Notes under the pieces: generated by a model
Seen by the model: only the letters and a program-made list of their open reading frames with translations
Database searches by the model: none
What the model was told of the DNA's origin: nothing
Position numbers and translations under genes: made by a program
In this document: in pieces, positions 34,229-42,735 of the stretch
Layout: each line of letters begins with the position of its first letter
How positions within the stretch are numbered: the first letter of the stretch is position 1
Source of the DNA: an uncultured Collinsella sp.
Lineage (GTDB): Bacteria > Actinomycetota > Coriobacteriia > Coriobacteriales > Coriobacteriaceae
NCBI GenBank assembly: GCA_900541035.1
Contig: UQIN01000008.1
Span: 1 to 64,000 of the forward strand
Reading direction: 5' to 3'
DNA length: 64,000 bases

Positions 34229-35724
34229 ACGCCCTCCTCGATAATGCGGTAGACATACTCCATGTCGAGCGCTCCGCGCACGACGTCGGCCAGGCGGTCG
34301 AACTCGCGCGCACGGTGATCGGCCGCGGACGCCGCGCCCGCAGCACCCACGACGCTCTCGGGCAGGCCGCGCATGCGCGCGAGCGAGCGCGCGAGGGCGA
34401 GCGCCACCCCCGGTTCGTCGAACAGGCCGTGGAGATAGGTTCCGAACACGTTTCCGCAGGCCGCGCCTTCTGGTTTGCCGCCAATCGTGCCCGCAGGGGC
34501 GCAGGAGACGGTCGTTTCGCCGTCGTGAATCTCGTACCCACGCGCCGTCATGCCGTTCCACACCGAGAACGCGCCTTGGGCGCCCGTGATGCGCAGCTCC
34601 GACTGGGCGAGGCGCTTTTCCTCCTTGAACACCGTACTTGCAGGGATGAGCCCGAGCCCGCGCGCGGTGCCAGCGCCTTCCCTGCCGTGCGGGTCCGAAA
34701 GCTCGTCTCCCAAAAGCTGGTAGCCTCCGCATATGCCGAGCACCGGCGTGCCCGCGCCCGAAAGCGCGCGTACACAGGCTCCGATGCCGCTAGCCGCAAG
34801 CCAGCGCGCGTCGTCGACCGTGGACTTCGAGCCGGGAAGCACCACCAGGTCGGGTCGGCCCAGATCTGTCGTCGAGGAAACGTAGCGCACGCCCATGCCG
34901 GGCACGCGCGAAAGCGGGTCGAAGTCGGTGAAGTTCGACAGATGCGGAAGGCGCACGACGGCGACGTCGATGACGCCGCGCGCCTCGCGGGCAGTTAGGC
35001 GCGGCGCGAGCGAGTCCTCGTCGTCCAGGTCGAGCGTAAGATACGGCACGACCCCCACGACGGGAACCCCGCACATTTTCTCGAGCGGAGCCAAACCCGG
35101 ACGCAGGATTTCCACATCGCCGCGGAACTTGTTCACCATAAGCCCCCGCAAAAGCGCGCGGTCCTCGGGCGCAAGGAGCGCGACCGTGCCGTAGAGCTGG
35201 GCAAACACCCCGCCTGGGTCGATGTCGCCCGCGAGCAGCACGGGGGAGGACACGGCGCGCGCGAGCCCCATGTTGACGATGTCGTTTTCGGCAAGGTTGA
35301 TTTCGACGGGACTGCCGGCGCCCTCGATGACGATGACGTCGTTTTCCTCCGCGAGCGAATCGAACGCCTCCAAAATCTGCGGCATGAGCGCCTTCTTTCG
35401 CGCGAAGTAGTCCCTCGCAGCGAAGGCTCCCTGCGCCTTGCCGGCCACGATGAGCTGGCTTCGGTGATCGCTTTCGGGCTTGAGCAGGATGGGGTTCATG
35501 CGCACGTCGGGCGCGATGCCGCACGCCTCGGCCTGCATGATCTGAGCGCGCCCCATCTCGAGCCCGTCGGCCGTGACACCGCTGTTGAGCGCCATGTTCT
35601 GGCTCTTGAAGGGAGCCACGCGCAGGCCGTCCTGCGAAAGCACACGGCACAGCCCCGCCGCAAGCAGGCTCTTCCCCGCGTTCGACATGGTGCCCTGGAT
35701 CATGATGGGCTTCGCCCTACCCAC
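34225..35724 (-). CDS. cbiP: Cobyric acid synthase
   Basis: Amidates four side chains of adenosyl-cobyrinate diamide using glutamine and ATP. The N-terminal dethiobiotin-synthetase-like domain has GTMSNAGKS and FKSQNMALNS; the C-terminal class I glutaminase has the Cys of VLGICGGYQLLG and the His of GTYLHGLFD. 499 residues from GTG 35724, which follows GAAGGAGG by 8 nt and overlaps the end of the upstream aminotransferase gene by 8 nt; typical family length supports it. Confidence 0.93.
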   Translation of the reverse strand: MGRAKPIMIQGTMSNAGKSLLAAGLCRVLSQDGLRVAPFKSQNMALNSGVTADGLEMGRAQIMQAEACGIAPDVRMNPILLKPESDHRSQLIVAGKAQGAFAARDYFARKKALMPQILEAFDSLAEENDVIVIEGAGSPVEINLAENDIVNMGLARAVSSPVLLAGDIDPGGVFAQLYGTVALLAPEDRALLRGLMVNKFRGDVEILRPGLAPLEKMCGVPVVGVVPYLTLDLDDEDSLAPRLTAREARGVIDVAVVRLPHLSNFTDFDPLSRVPGMGVRYVSSTTDLGRPDLVVLPGSKSTVDDARWLAASGIGACVRALSGAGTPVLGICGGYQLLGDELSDPHGREGAGTARGLGLIPASTVFKEEKRLAQSELRITGAQGAFSVWNGMTARGYEIHDGETTVSCAPAGTIGGKPEGAACGNVFGTYLHGLFDEPGVALALARSLARMRGLPESVVGAAGAASAADHRAREFDRLADVVRGALDMEYVYRIIEEGV

Positions 35725-36940
35725 GGGTATCGACCTCCTTCGCCGAGCCTCGGCCATCCGCGCCCGCCATAGCGCCGCTGCAAGAAGCGCCGCCCCGTTC
35801 GTCGGGTTCGCCTTCGCCCGATGCGCCTTCCGCCCGAAGCGCGCGGCTGAACGCCATCGCAAGCCGGGCATTCTCCTTGTGCGTGCGCACGGCGACGCGG
35901 CACCAGAAACGGGACAGTATCGAAAACGAGTCGCACGTGCGGACCAAAAGCCCCTGTTTATACAGGCGCTCGGGGATGTCTTTCGCCGGCGTGCGGACTA
36001 AAAGGAAGTTCGCATCCGACGGCACGACGGAAAGCCCGAGCGAGGAGAGCTCGTGGGAAAGCCACGCTCGCTCGCCCGCCAATACATCGCGCGTGCGCGA
36101 GACGTATTCGACGTCTTCCAGGGCGGCGATGCCCGCGGCCTCGGCGACCGAGGAGACGGGCCACGCCTGCCCCGCCCGACGAATCCCCTCGATGAGTTGG
36201 GCGTTTCCGCTGATCAGATACCCCAACCGCAACCCTGCCATTCCGTAGAGCTTGGTGAACGCGGAGAGCACGGCCACATGGTGCGAACACGCGGCGCGTG
36301 CGGCCACGCTCCTTTCGCGGGCGTCGGGCGCAAATCCGAGGAAGCACTCGTCCACGACGAGCAGCGCGCCCACCTGCTCGCAGCGGCAAGCCGCGGCATC
36401 GATCACGCGGGGGTCGACGAGGCGCCCCGTCGGGTTGTTCGGATTGCAGAGGTACGCCACGTCTCCCGGCCCCTCGATCGCGCGGGCGAAGGAGGCGGGC
36501 ACGTCGAAGTCATCCGCCTCGGAGAGCGGGAACTCCTGCACGCATGCACCGTAGTACGATGCCGCCTCCGCATATTCAGAGAACGTCGGCGCGCACACGA
36601 CGATGCGTTTCGGGCGCACCGCCGCGGCGAGCCGCCAGATGATGTCAGACGCGCCCGCGCCGCAGACGATAGTATCTTCGGGAATGCCCTGGGCGCGCCC
36701 TAGGGCGCGAACGAGTGCGAGGCTTTCCCTATCGGGGTAGGCGTCGATTTGAGAAAGCGCCTTGCAAGCTGCGGCGACGGCGCGCGGCGAGGGGCCTGCC
36801 GGATTCACGTTCACCGAGAAGTCAATGAGGTCGGAGGCGCCCCCTTCGCAAGCGATGCCGAGCGATTGCGAGCTGCCCCCATGCGTACGGGCGCGCAGGA
36901 TTCCCCCGGCAGCCTGGGGCGCGGCGTGGTCTTCCCTCAT
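35717..36940 (-). CDS. cobD: Threonine-phosphate decarboxylase / aminotransferase-fold protein for the cobalamin linker
   Basis: PLP enzyme of the histidinol-phosphate aminotransferase fold, expected to make (R)-1-aminopropan-2-ol phosphate. DFSVNVNPAGPSP near the N-terminus, CNPNNPTG, VVDECFLGF and the PLP-binding Lys in SAFTKLYGMAGLRLGYL are all present. ATG 36940 overlaps the cbiB stop (ATGA). The last 35 or so residues (EGASGEGEPDERGGASCSG...) are a low-complexity extension beyond the usual end. No threonine kinase gene is visible in the window. Confidence 0.88.
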   Translation of the reverse strand: MREDHAAPQAAGGILRARTHGGSSQSLGIACEGGASDLIDFSVNVNPAGPSPRAVAAACKALSQIDAYPDRESLALVRALGRAQGIPEDTIVCGAGASDIIWRLAAAVRPKRIVVCAPTFSEYAEAASYYGACVQEFPLSEADDFDVPASFARAIEGPGDVAYLCNPNNPTGRLVDPRVIDAAACRCEQVGALLVVDECFLGFAPDARERSVAARAACSHHVAVLSAFTKLYGMAGLRLGYLISGNAQLIEGIRRAGQAWPVSSVAEAAGIAALEDVEYVSRTRDVLAGERAWLSHELSSLGLSVVPSDANFLLVRTPAKDIPERLYKQGLLVRTCDSFSILSRFWCRVAVRTHKENARLAMAFSRALRAEGASGEGEPDERGGASCSGAMAGADGRGSAKEVDTRG

Positions 36941-37911
36941 GCCATCGCCCCCACGGCGAGCACGACCGCCGCGCGCGCGGCGCCGAAGACGACGAGCGCG
37001 CATACGGACGCGGCGAGCATGAGCCTTGTCGCCCGTGCGATGTCGCCCCACTCGATTTCGCGGGACGCGTCGCCTATCGTCGGTTTCTCAACGAGCTTGC
37101 CGAAATACACCGCGGGTCCCGCCAGGCGCAGCCCGAGCGCGCCCGCGCACGCTGACTCGGTCTGCGCCGAGTTGGGGCTCGCATGGCGACGCCTGTCGCG
37201 GCGCCAGATGCGCGCCGCCCCGCGCGCGTCGAGCCCGACGATCGGGCACACGGCGATCATGAGCAGGGCCGATAAGCGCGAGGGAATCCAGTTCACCGCA
37301 TCGTCGAGGCGCGCCGAGGCGCAGCCGAAGTCGATGTAGCGCTCATTTTTGTAGCCCACCATGCTGTCGAGCGTGTTCACCGCCTTATACGCCATGCCCA
37401 AGGGCGCACCCCCGATCATAAGGTAGAAAAGCGGCGCGATGACGCCGTCGCTCGCGTTCTCCGCCACCGTTTCCACGGCGGCGCGCGCAACGCCCTGCTC
37501 GTCGAGAACAGACGTGTCGCGTCCCACGATGAGCCCGACGGCTTCGCGAGCCGCGACAAGGCCGCCCTTCGAGAACGCGCGGGCCACGGCCAGGCTCTGG
37601 CGGCGAAGCTCGCATGCCGCGAGAATCTGATAGCTTGCCCATGCCTCGGCCACGAAGCGCAAGCCGGAGTGAACCATGCCGCAAAGATGCAGGATTCCCC
37701 AGGTCAAAAGCCCACACGCAAGCGGAAGCGCCACGGCGAGCACAAGCCCTGCGGCGCGCGTGCCCGCGGACGTTTGCGGGAATGCGCCCCGCAGGCGGCC
37801 TTCGGCCCACGTGATCGCGCGCCCCATGGCGACGACGGGATGGGGAAGCCAGCGCGGGTCGCCGAAGGCAAGGTCGGCCGCTAACCCGGCGGCGACGGCA
37901 AGAATCGTCAT
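36937..37911 (-). CDS. cbiB: Adenosylcobinamide-phosphate synthase, membrane protein
   Basis: Attaches the aminopropanol linker to adenosylcobyric acid at the membrane. 324 residues with several hydrophobic helices; diagnostic blocks are DLAFGDPRWLPHPVVAMGRAI, TVAENASDGVIAPLFY, and KAVNTLDSMVGYKNERY. ATG 37911 shares one base with the preceding stop (TGATG). Note that the symbol cobD is used for this enzyme in some species. Confidence 0.93.
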   Translation of the reverse strand: MTILAVAAGLAADLAFGDPRWLPHPVVAMGRAITWAEGRLRGAFPQTSAGTRAAGLVLAVALPLACGLLTWGILHLCGMVHSGLRFVAEAWASYQILAACELRRQSLAVARAFSKGGLVAAREAVGLIVGRDTSVLDEQGVARAAVETVAENASDGVIAPLFYLMIGGAPLGMAYKAVNTLDSMVGYKNERYIDFGCASARLDDAVNWIPSRLSALLMIAVCPIVGLDARGAARIWRRDRRRHASPNSAQTESACAGALGLRLAGPAVYFGKLVEKPTIGDASREIEWGDIARATRLMLAASVCALVVFGAARAAVVLAVGAMA

Positions 37912-38912
37912 CACCGGGCATCGCCCCCCGAAGCGGGCCGAACGTCGCGAAGGCAGCGCCCATCCCAGGTGGCGGCCCATGCACCACCCGGCTCGGTATG
38001 CACGTCGAAGTATCCCATTTTCGGGACAGCTAGCTCGGAGAGCAGCGCTTTCACGGTACCCGCGTGAACGACGAAGACGGCGCGCCCACTCCCCTGGGCG
38101 CGCTCCGATTCGCACGCCTCCCGAAACGCCGCGACGACGCGGCGGGTGAAATCGCTCTTGCCCTCGCCATGCGGGCAGCGCGTCTCACACCAGGAGTCTA
38201 CCCAGGCGCGGTAACGCGCATCCTCTTTAAGTTCGGCGGCGCTTCGCCCCTCGAAGTCGCCGAAATCTATCTCGCGCAGACCGGGGCACGCCATAAGCTC
38301 CGCGTTCGGGAAGAGAATGCGTGCCGTCTGGTCGGAGCGGGCCATGCCGCTCGTGATAACACGGAACACGTCACGATCGCACGCGAGGTCGCGCAAAGCG
38401 CGCTCGCCCGCGCTCGACAGGGGCTCGTCGGTGCCCGCCCCGCTGTAGCGATGGTCTTCCGTGCCCGCCGTGGCACCATGGCGCACGAAGATGACTTCCA
38501 AAGGCGCGCCCGCGCCCAGCGTCCCTCGAGGCGCATCGGCAAGGTTTCCTTTGATGACCTGGGGAATCCCGCACGTCATGCGCACGACGACGTCGGCGCG
38601 CGCAGCGAGCGCGCATCCCAGGCGCCCCGCGCGCTCGCGCCATTGGGCGTCTTCCGCACGCATAGGGACGACCCCCGAGCCGACCAAGGTCAGAATCACT
38701 GCGTCGAAGCCAATCAGCCGCTCGAGCGCCCGGTCAGCGTCGAGCGTGCGTACGAGTTCCTCAGCACGGTACGCGACACGGCCGGCAAAAACCGCGGGCA
38801 CGACGCCCTCCGCAAGCTGCGCCGCGTCGACGAAATCGTCCGCCGCGAACCCGAGCTTTTCGCGCACGAAGGTCCTCTTCCCCGAATGCGCGCCACCTAC
38901 CACGAGCATCAT
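37911..38912 (-). CDS. Fusion: CobU-like nucleotide-binding domain + CobC-like histidine phosphatase
   Basis: A 333-residue two-domain protein. Residues about 1-160 resemble CobU, with the P-loop GGAHSGKRTF and a closing CGIPQVIKG motif like the VCGIPVWMKG at the end of the true CobU encoded nearby; the middle is divergent. Residues about 165-333 are a histidine phosphatase of the alpha-ribazole phosphatase type (IFVRHGATAGTEDHRYSG, LREIDFGDFEGRS, FVVHAGTVKALL) with both catalytic His. The phosphatase would dephosphorylate cobalamin-5'-phosphate or alpha-ribazole phosphate. Whether the first domain is still a kinase/guanylyltransferase is open, since a complete cobU is two genes upstream. ATG 38912 overlaps the cobS stop. 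Confidence 0.85.
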   Translation of the reverse strand: MMLVVGGAHSGKRTFVREKLGFAADDFVDAAQLAEGVVPAVFAGRVAYRAEELVRTLDADRALERLIGFDAVILTLVGSGVVPMRAEDAQWRERAGRLGCALAARADVVVRMTCGIPQVIKGNLADAPRGTLGAGAPLEVIFVRHGATAGTEDHRYSGAGTDEPLSSAGERALRDLACDRDVFRVITSGMARSDQTARILFPNAELMACPGLREIDFGDFEGRSAAELKEDARYRAWVDSWCETRCPHGEGKSDFTRRVVAAFREACESERAQGSGRAVFVVHAGTVKALLSELAVPKMGYFDVHTEPGGAWAATWDGRCLRDVRPASGGDAR

Positions 38913-39676
38913 AGGAGCATGCCCCCCGCCACCAGCATGGCAAGCATCGCGAGCTCGGCCCATTGCAGAAACCATCCGGCCAAATCCCCCGTCACCCCGC
39001 CGAAGCGGGACAGGGCAACATGGCGATACCACGCGAGCGCCAAAAGCCCCGCCACCGCCATAAGGGCGCCGACGGCCCGAGCGCACGCGACCATCCCTGC
39101 AGCCGAAGCCGCAGCGAAAGCGCAAAGCGGCACGACGATCGCCGCGCGCTTCTTCGAAGGCGAGAGTCCCGCGGCCATGCCGTCCGCCCGCGCGGCAGGC
39201 CAGCATTCAACGGCGAGCCCCGAAAGCGCGCGGGAGAACACGAGCGAGCACAGAAGCGCGAGGAACGCCCCCGCCGTAAGCGGCAGCGCGGTGAACAGGG
39301 AAAACTGCAGAATAAGGTACACGACAACACCGATGACCCCGAAGGCGCCCGCCCGCGGGTCGTGCATGATCTCGAGCTTTCGCTCGCGCGGGGCCCAACT
39401 TGCAAGCGCATCGGAGGTGTCGCAGAGCCCGTCTAGGTGGATGCCACCCGTCACCGCCACAGGCAGCGCCACGAGCACGGCCGCGACGATGGTCGCGGGC
39501 ACGACAAGCAGGTTAGCCACGTACCCCCACGCCGTCATGAGGAAGCCTTCCGCAAGGCCCACCAGGGGAAACGCGGCAAGCGCATGGGTTGACCCGAAAT
39601 CGGTCCAGGCCGATTTCGGGACGGGGATGCGCGAGAACGTTCCGAACGCCGCGCCGATTGCCTCTGCTATCTTCAC
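38909..39676 (-). CDS. cobS: Adenosylcobinamide-GDP ribazoletransferase (cobalamin-phosphate synthase)
   Basis: Membrane enzyme joining adenosylcobinamide-GDP to alpha-ribazole(-phosphate), the final coupling step. 255 residues, mostly hydrophobic; diagnostic start FGTFSRIPVPKSAW, then GGIHLDGLCDTSDALAS (metal-binding Asp residues) and REIMHDPRAGAFG-like KLEIMHDPRAGAFGVIG. GTG 39676 overlaps the cobU stop as GTGA and has AAGGA 8 nt ahead. Confidence 0.93.
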   Translation of the reverse strand: MKIAEAIGAAFGTFSRIPVPKSAWTDFGSTHALAAFPLVGLAEGFLMTAWGYVANLLVVPATIVAAVLVALPVAVTGGIHLDGLCDTSDALASWAPRERKLEIMHDPRAGAFGVIGVVVYLILQFSLFTALPLTAGAFLALLCSLVFSRALSGLAVECWPAARADGMAAGLSPSKKRAAIVVPLCAFAAASAAGMVACARAVGALMAVAGLLALAWYRHVALSRFGGVTGDLAGWFLQWAELAMLAMLVAGGMLL

Positions 39677-40221
39677 CTTGTAGGTCCTTCGCCTTTCATC
39701 CACACGGGAATCCCGCATACCACTTCGACTGCGCGGTCGGCCATCGCCGTCACGCCCTCGTTCACGCGCGCGAGCGCGCGCCTCCACGCCTCGGTCCCCT
39801 CATCGTAGCGCATCCCATCGGCGAACACGTCGACGGTGACCACCACCGTATGCACAGCGGCCTGAGCGAGCCGTTCGATGCCTCCGAGCACCTCGCGCGC
39901 CGCAGCGTCGGGGTCACGTGGGGGCAAGCCGCCTTCCGGGAAGAGCTCGTTCGCAACCAGGTTGCCCACGTCCTCCAAAAGAAGCGTGCAGCCGCGCGGA
40001 AGCCCGGGCACTGCAGCGCCCACGTCACGCGTGCGCTCGAGGGTGGAAAACCCCTTGCCCTCGCGCAGCGCCCGATGGCGCGCGATGCGGCGGGCGCCCT
40101 CTTCCCCGAAGGGCTCCATCGTTGCCAGGTACACGCGGGGCCCGTCGTGCCCGAGGCACAGGGACTCGGCGTAGGCGCTCTTGCCGCTCGCGGCGGCGCC
40201 GATAACGAGCGTCACCGTCAT
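39673..40221 (-). CDS. cobU: Adenosylcobinamide kinase / adenosylcobinamide-phosphate guanylyltransferase
   Basis: Phosphorylates adenosylcobinamide and then transfers GMP, activating it for nucleotide-loop assembly; also serves cobinamide salvage. 182 residues: P-loop IGAAASGKS (7-15), ARRIARHRALR with the active-site His, LLLEDVGNLVANELF and C-terminal VCGIPVWMKG. Overlaps cobT by 4 nt. This appears to be the catalytically complete copy, in contrast to the CobU-like half of the fused protein. Confidence 0.93.
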   Translation of the reverse strand: MTVTLVIGAAASGKSAYAESLCLGHDGPRVYLATMEPFGEEGARRIARHRALREGKGFSTLERTRDVGAAVPGLPRGCTLLLEDVGNLVANELFPEGGLPPRDPDAAAREVLGGIERLAQAAVHTVVVTVDVFADGMRYDEGTEAWRRALARVNEGVTAMADRAVEVVCGIPVWMKGEGPTR

Positions 40222-41360
40222 TTCCAGGCCTCGAAATGCTCGTAAGCAGCCATGCCGGTCGCCGTGAACGTCTTCCCATCCCGGTACACGCGCAGCGCCG
40301 AATCCAGAAGGGGCAGATACGCCATGGCGCCCGCGCCCTCGCCCAAGTGCATGCCTGCGTCGAGGGGTGCCTTTATGCCGAGCTCGCGAAGGAGCTCCTG
40401 GCTTGCGGGTTCACTTGATGCGTGGGTGCCCACGAGGTAGCCCAAGGCGTTGGAGCACAGGCGCGCCGCGCACAGGGCCGCCGTGCAGGATACTACCCCG
40501 TCGAGGAGCGCCGGAGCCTTCGAGGCCGCGGCCCCCAGGTAGAAGCCGCACATCGCCGCGATGTCGAAGCCGCCCACCTTCGAGAGCACGTCGATCGGGT
40601 CGGCGGGATCGGGCGAGTTCGCGTCGATAGCGCGCTCGACCACGTCGCGCTTGCGCGCGAGTGAGGCGTCCGAGAGCCCCGCGCCGCGCCCGACGAGGCT
40701 CCGCGCGTCCGCCCGGAGGAGCACTGCGGCCACCGCCGCCGAGGTGGTCGTGTTGCCGATGCCCATCTCGCCCGCGACGAGAAGGCGCACGTCGGCGCGG
40801 GCAAGCCCGCACGCGACGGCGATTCCGACCTCGATTGCGCGCACGGCCCCATCGCGAGACATAGCGGCGCCGTGCGCGATGTTGTCGCTCCCCCGCCGCA
40901 CGTTCGCGCGCACCATGCGCGCGTCTTCTATGCCCCGGGCCATACCCACGTCGACGGGCACGACCTCGGCACCCGCGAACGCCGCCATGCGGCAGGCACT
41001 CGTGGCCCCCTCGCACATGTTGCGCGCGACGGCTCGCGTCACGTCTTGCCCGCTTTGCGACACGCCTTCGGCAACGACCCCGTTGTCGGAGAAGAATACC
41101 GCGAGTGCACGGGGAAACTCGGCCACCTCGGCGCTCCCCTGAGCCGCGGCGATACACGCGACGGCGTCTTCAAAGTCGCCCAATCCCCGCAAGGGATGCG
41201 CGATGGAGTCCCACTCGGCGTACGCGGCGGCGCGGGCGCACTCGTCTGCGGGCGCGATCCGGGAGAGCGCGGCTTCGAGCACGGCGCCCGGCGCCGACGA
41301 GAACGCGCGCTCGACTTCCTCGCGGATGCAGGCCAACGCGGTTTCGGTTGCTTCAGCCAT
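40218..41360 (-). CDS. cobT: Nicotinate-nucleotide--dimethylbenzimidazole phosphoribosyltransferase
   Basis: Activates the lower-ligand base as alpha-ribotide. 380 residues; blocks FFSDNGVVAEGVSQSGQDVT, GEMGIGNTTTSAA and GAGLSD are typical, and the catalytic Glu expected in the C-terminal HLGEGAGAM is present. ATG 41360 has AGGAGACGGC ahead and overlaps the cbiA stop by 8 nt. No genes for making dimethylbenzimidazole are seen, so the base may be imported or a different benzimidazole used. Confidence 0.93.
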   Translation of the reverse strand: MAEATETALACIREEVERAFSSAPGAVLEAALSRIAPADECARAAAYAEWDSIAHPLRGLGDFEDAVACIAAAQGSAEVAEFPRALAVFFSDNGVVAEGVSQSGQDVTRAVARNMCEGATSACRMAAFAGAEVVPVDVGMARGIEDARMVRANVRRGSDNIAHGAAMSRDGAVRAIEVGIAVACGLARADVRLLVAGEMGIGNTTTSAAVAAVLLRADARSLVGRGAGLSDASLARKRDVVERAIDANSPDPADPIDVLSKVGGFDIAAMCGFYLGAAASKAPALLDGVVSCTAALCAARLCSNALGYLVGTHASSEPASQELLRELGIKAPLDAGMHLGEGAGAMAYLPLLDSALRVYRDGKTFTATGMAAYEHFEAWK

Positions 41361-42735
41361 GCCGTCTCCTCTCTGCGAACGACGCTGCGGCAGACGCGAA
41401 CGTGCGCGCAACGTCGGGGTTCGCAGGATAGTACACATGCGGGAAGCCCGCAACCAGGGACGGGGTGGTCGTCATGCACGGCCAGCCCTTGTCGCGCCGG
41501 GGCTTCTGCGCCCAGAAGTCGCCGCCCGGGCAGGTGGACTGCCAGTAGTGGAACTCGTGCGCGCGGATGCGTGTGCCGCGCGGCCCGTAGAGCCCGTCGC
41601 GTTGGGAAGTGAGCTCCACGTACCCGAAATGGGACAGCCTTCCCCCGTTCTCGCTTGCGCCTTCAAGGGCGCCCGCAACAGGCCAGCGCCGCCCCTCGCT
41701 ATCGGCGATTTCACGCTGCAGGTACAGAAACCCACCGCATTCGGCGACCGTCGGCATGCCGGATTCCACCGCGCGCCGCACCGCCTCGCGCATAGGCGCG
41801 TTCTCGGAGAGCTGCCGCGCATGGAGCTCCGGGTAGCCGCCTCCCAGATAGAGGGCGCTTGTCCCCCGGGGCAACTCACTATCACACAAGGGGCTGAAAA
41901 AGGCCAGCTCGCAACCCAGGTCCTCGAGCGCGCGCAGGTTCTCCTCGTAGTAGAACGAGAACGCCTCGTCACGGGCGACGGCGACGATGGGCCGCGCTCC
42001 CGCGATCGGCTCCAACCGGTAAGGTTCCTCGCGGATATCGGGTGCCGTCGCCGCTGTTTCGAGCAAGCGGTCGACGTCGACGGTCTTTTCCACCAGCTCG
42101 GCCATCTTGTCGATGCGCGCGGAGAGCTGCTCGACCTCGTCGGCGGTCACAAGCCCCAGATGCCGGCTTTCGAGCGAGAACGCCTCGTCGGCGGGGATAT
42201 TCCCCAAAACCGCGACGCCCGTGTGCTTCTCGATCGCAGGCGCCGCGTAGGCGCAGGCAGCGGCGCTCGTCTTGTTCAACACGACGCCGCGCACGTTCGC
42301 ACAAGGCAGGAACTCGGCGATGCCGCGGATTACGGCGGCGAGCGATAAAGACGCCCCGCGCCCGTTCACCACTAAAACGACCGGCGTTTCCGTGTCGCGC
42401 GCAACCTGGTAGCTGCTCGCGTCGGCCACGCCGGGCGCCATGCCGTCGTAGAAGCCCATGACCCCCTCGAGCACCGCGACATCCGCACTCGCGGCGCCGC
42501 GTGCGAGCAGGGCGCGCAGCGTCGGGGCGTCGGTGAAGAAGCCGTCTAAGTTGCCCGAGCGCGCACCCACGACGCGACGATGAAAGAGCGGGTCAATGTA
42601 GTCGGGGCCGCATTTGAAGGCCGCGCATGCAAGGCCGCGGCGTGCGAGCGCGCGCAGGAGCGCGCACGTAACGACCGTCTTGCCGCTCCCGCTCGAGGGC
42701 GCAGCGACCATGAAGCGCGGGATGGTCGTGCTCAC
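41353..42735 (-). CDS. cbiA: Cobyrinate a,c-diamide synthase
   Basis: Amidates the a and c side chains of cobyrinate with glutamine. The N-terminal part begins FMVAAPSSGSGKTVV and FKCGPDYIDPLFH; the C-terminal glutaminase part has YLGGGYPELHA and the Cys of VAECGGFLYLQ. 460 residues. GTG 42735 overlaps the cbiET stop as GTGA. Confidence 0.93.
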   Translation of the reverse strand: MSTTIPRFMVAAPSSGSGKTVVTCALLRALARRGLACAAFKCGPDYIDPLFHRRVVGARSGNLDGFFTDAPTLRALLARGAASADVAVLEGVMGFYDGMAPGVADASSYQVARDTETPVVLVVNGRGASLSLAAVIRGIAEFLPCANVRGVVLNKTSAAACAYAAPAIEKHTGVAVLGNIPADEAFSLESRHLGLVTADEVEQLSARIDKMAELVEKTVDVDRLLETAATAPDIREEPYRLEPIAGARPIVAVARDEAFSFYYEENLRALEDLGCELAFFSPLCDSELPRGTSALYLGGGYPELHARQLSENAPMREAVRRAVESGMPTVAECGGFLYLQREIADSEGRRWPVAGALEGASENGGRLSHFGYVELTSQRDGLYGPRGTRIRAHEFHYWQSTCPGGDFWAQKPRRDKGWPCMTTTPSLVAGFPHVYYPANPDVARTFASAAASFAERRRHG

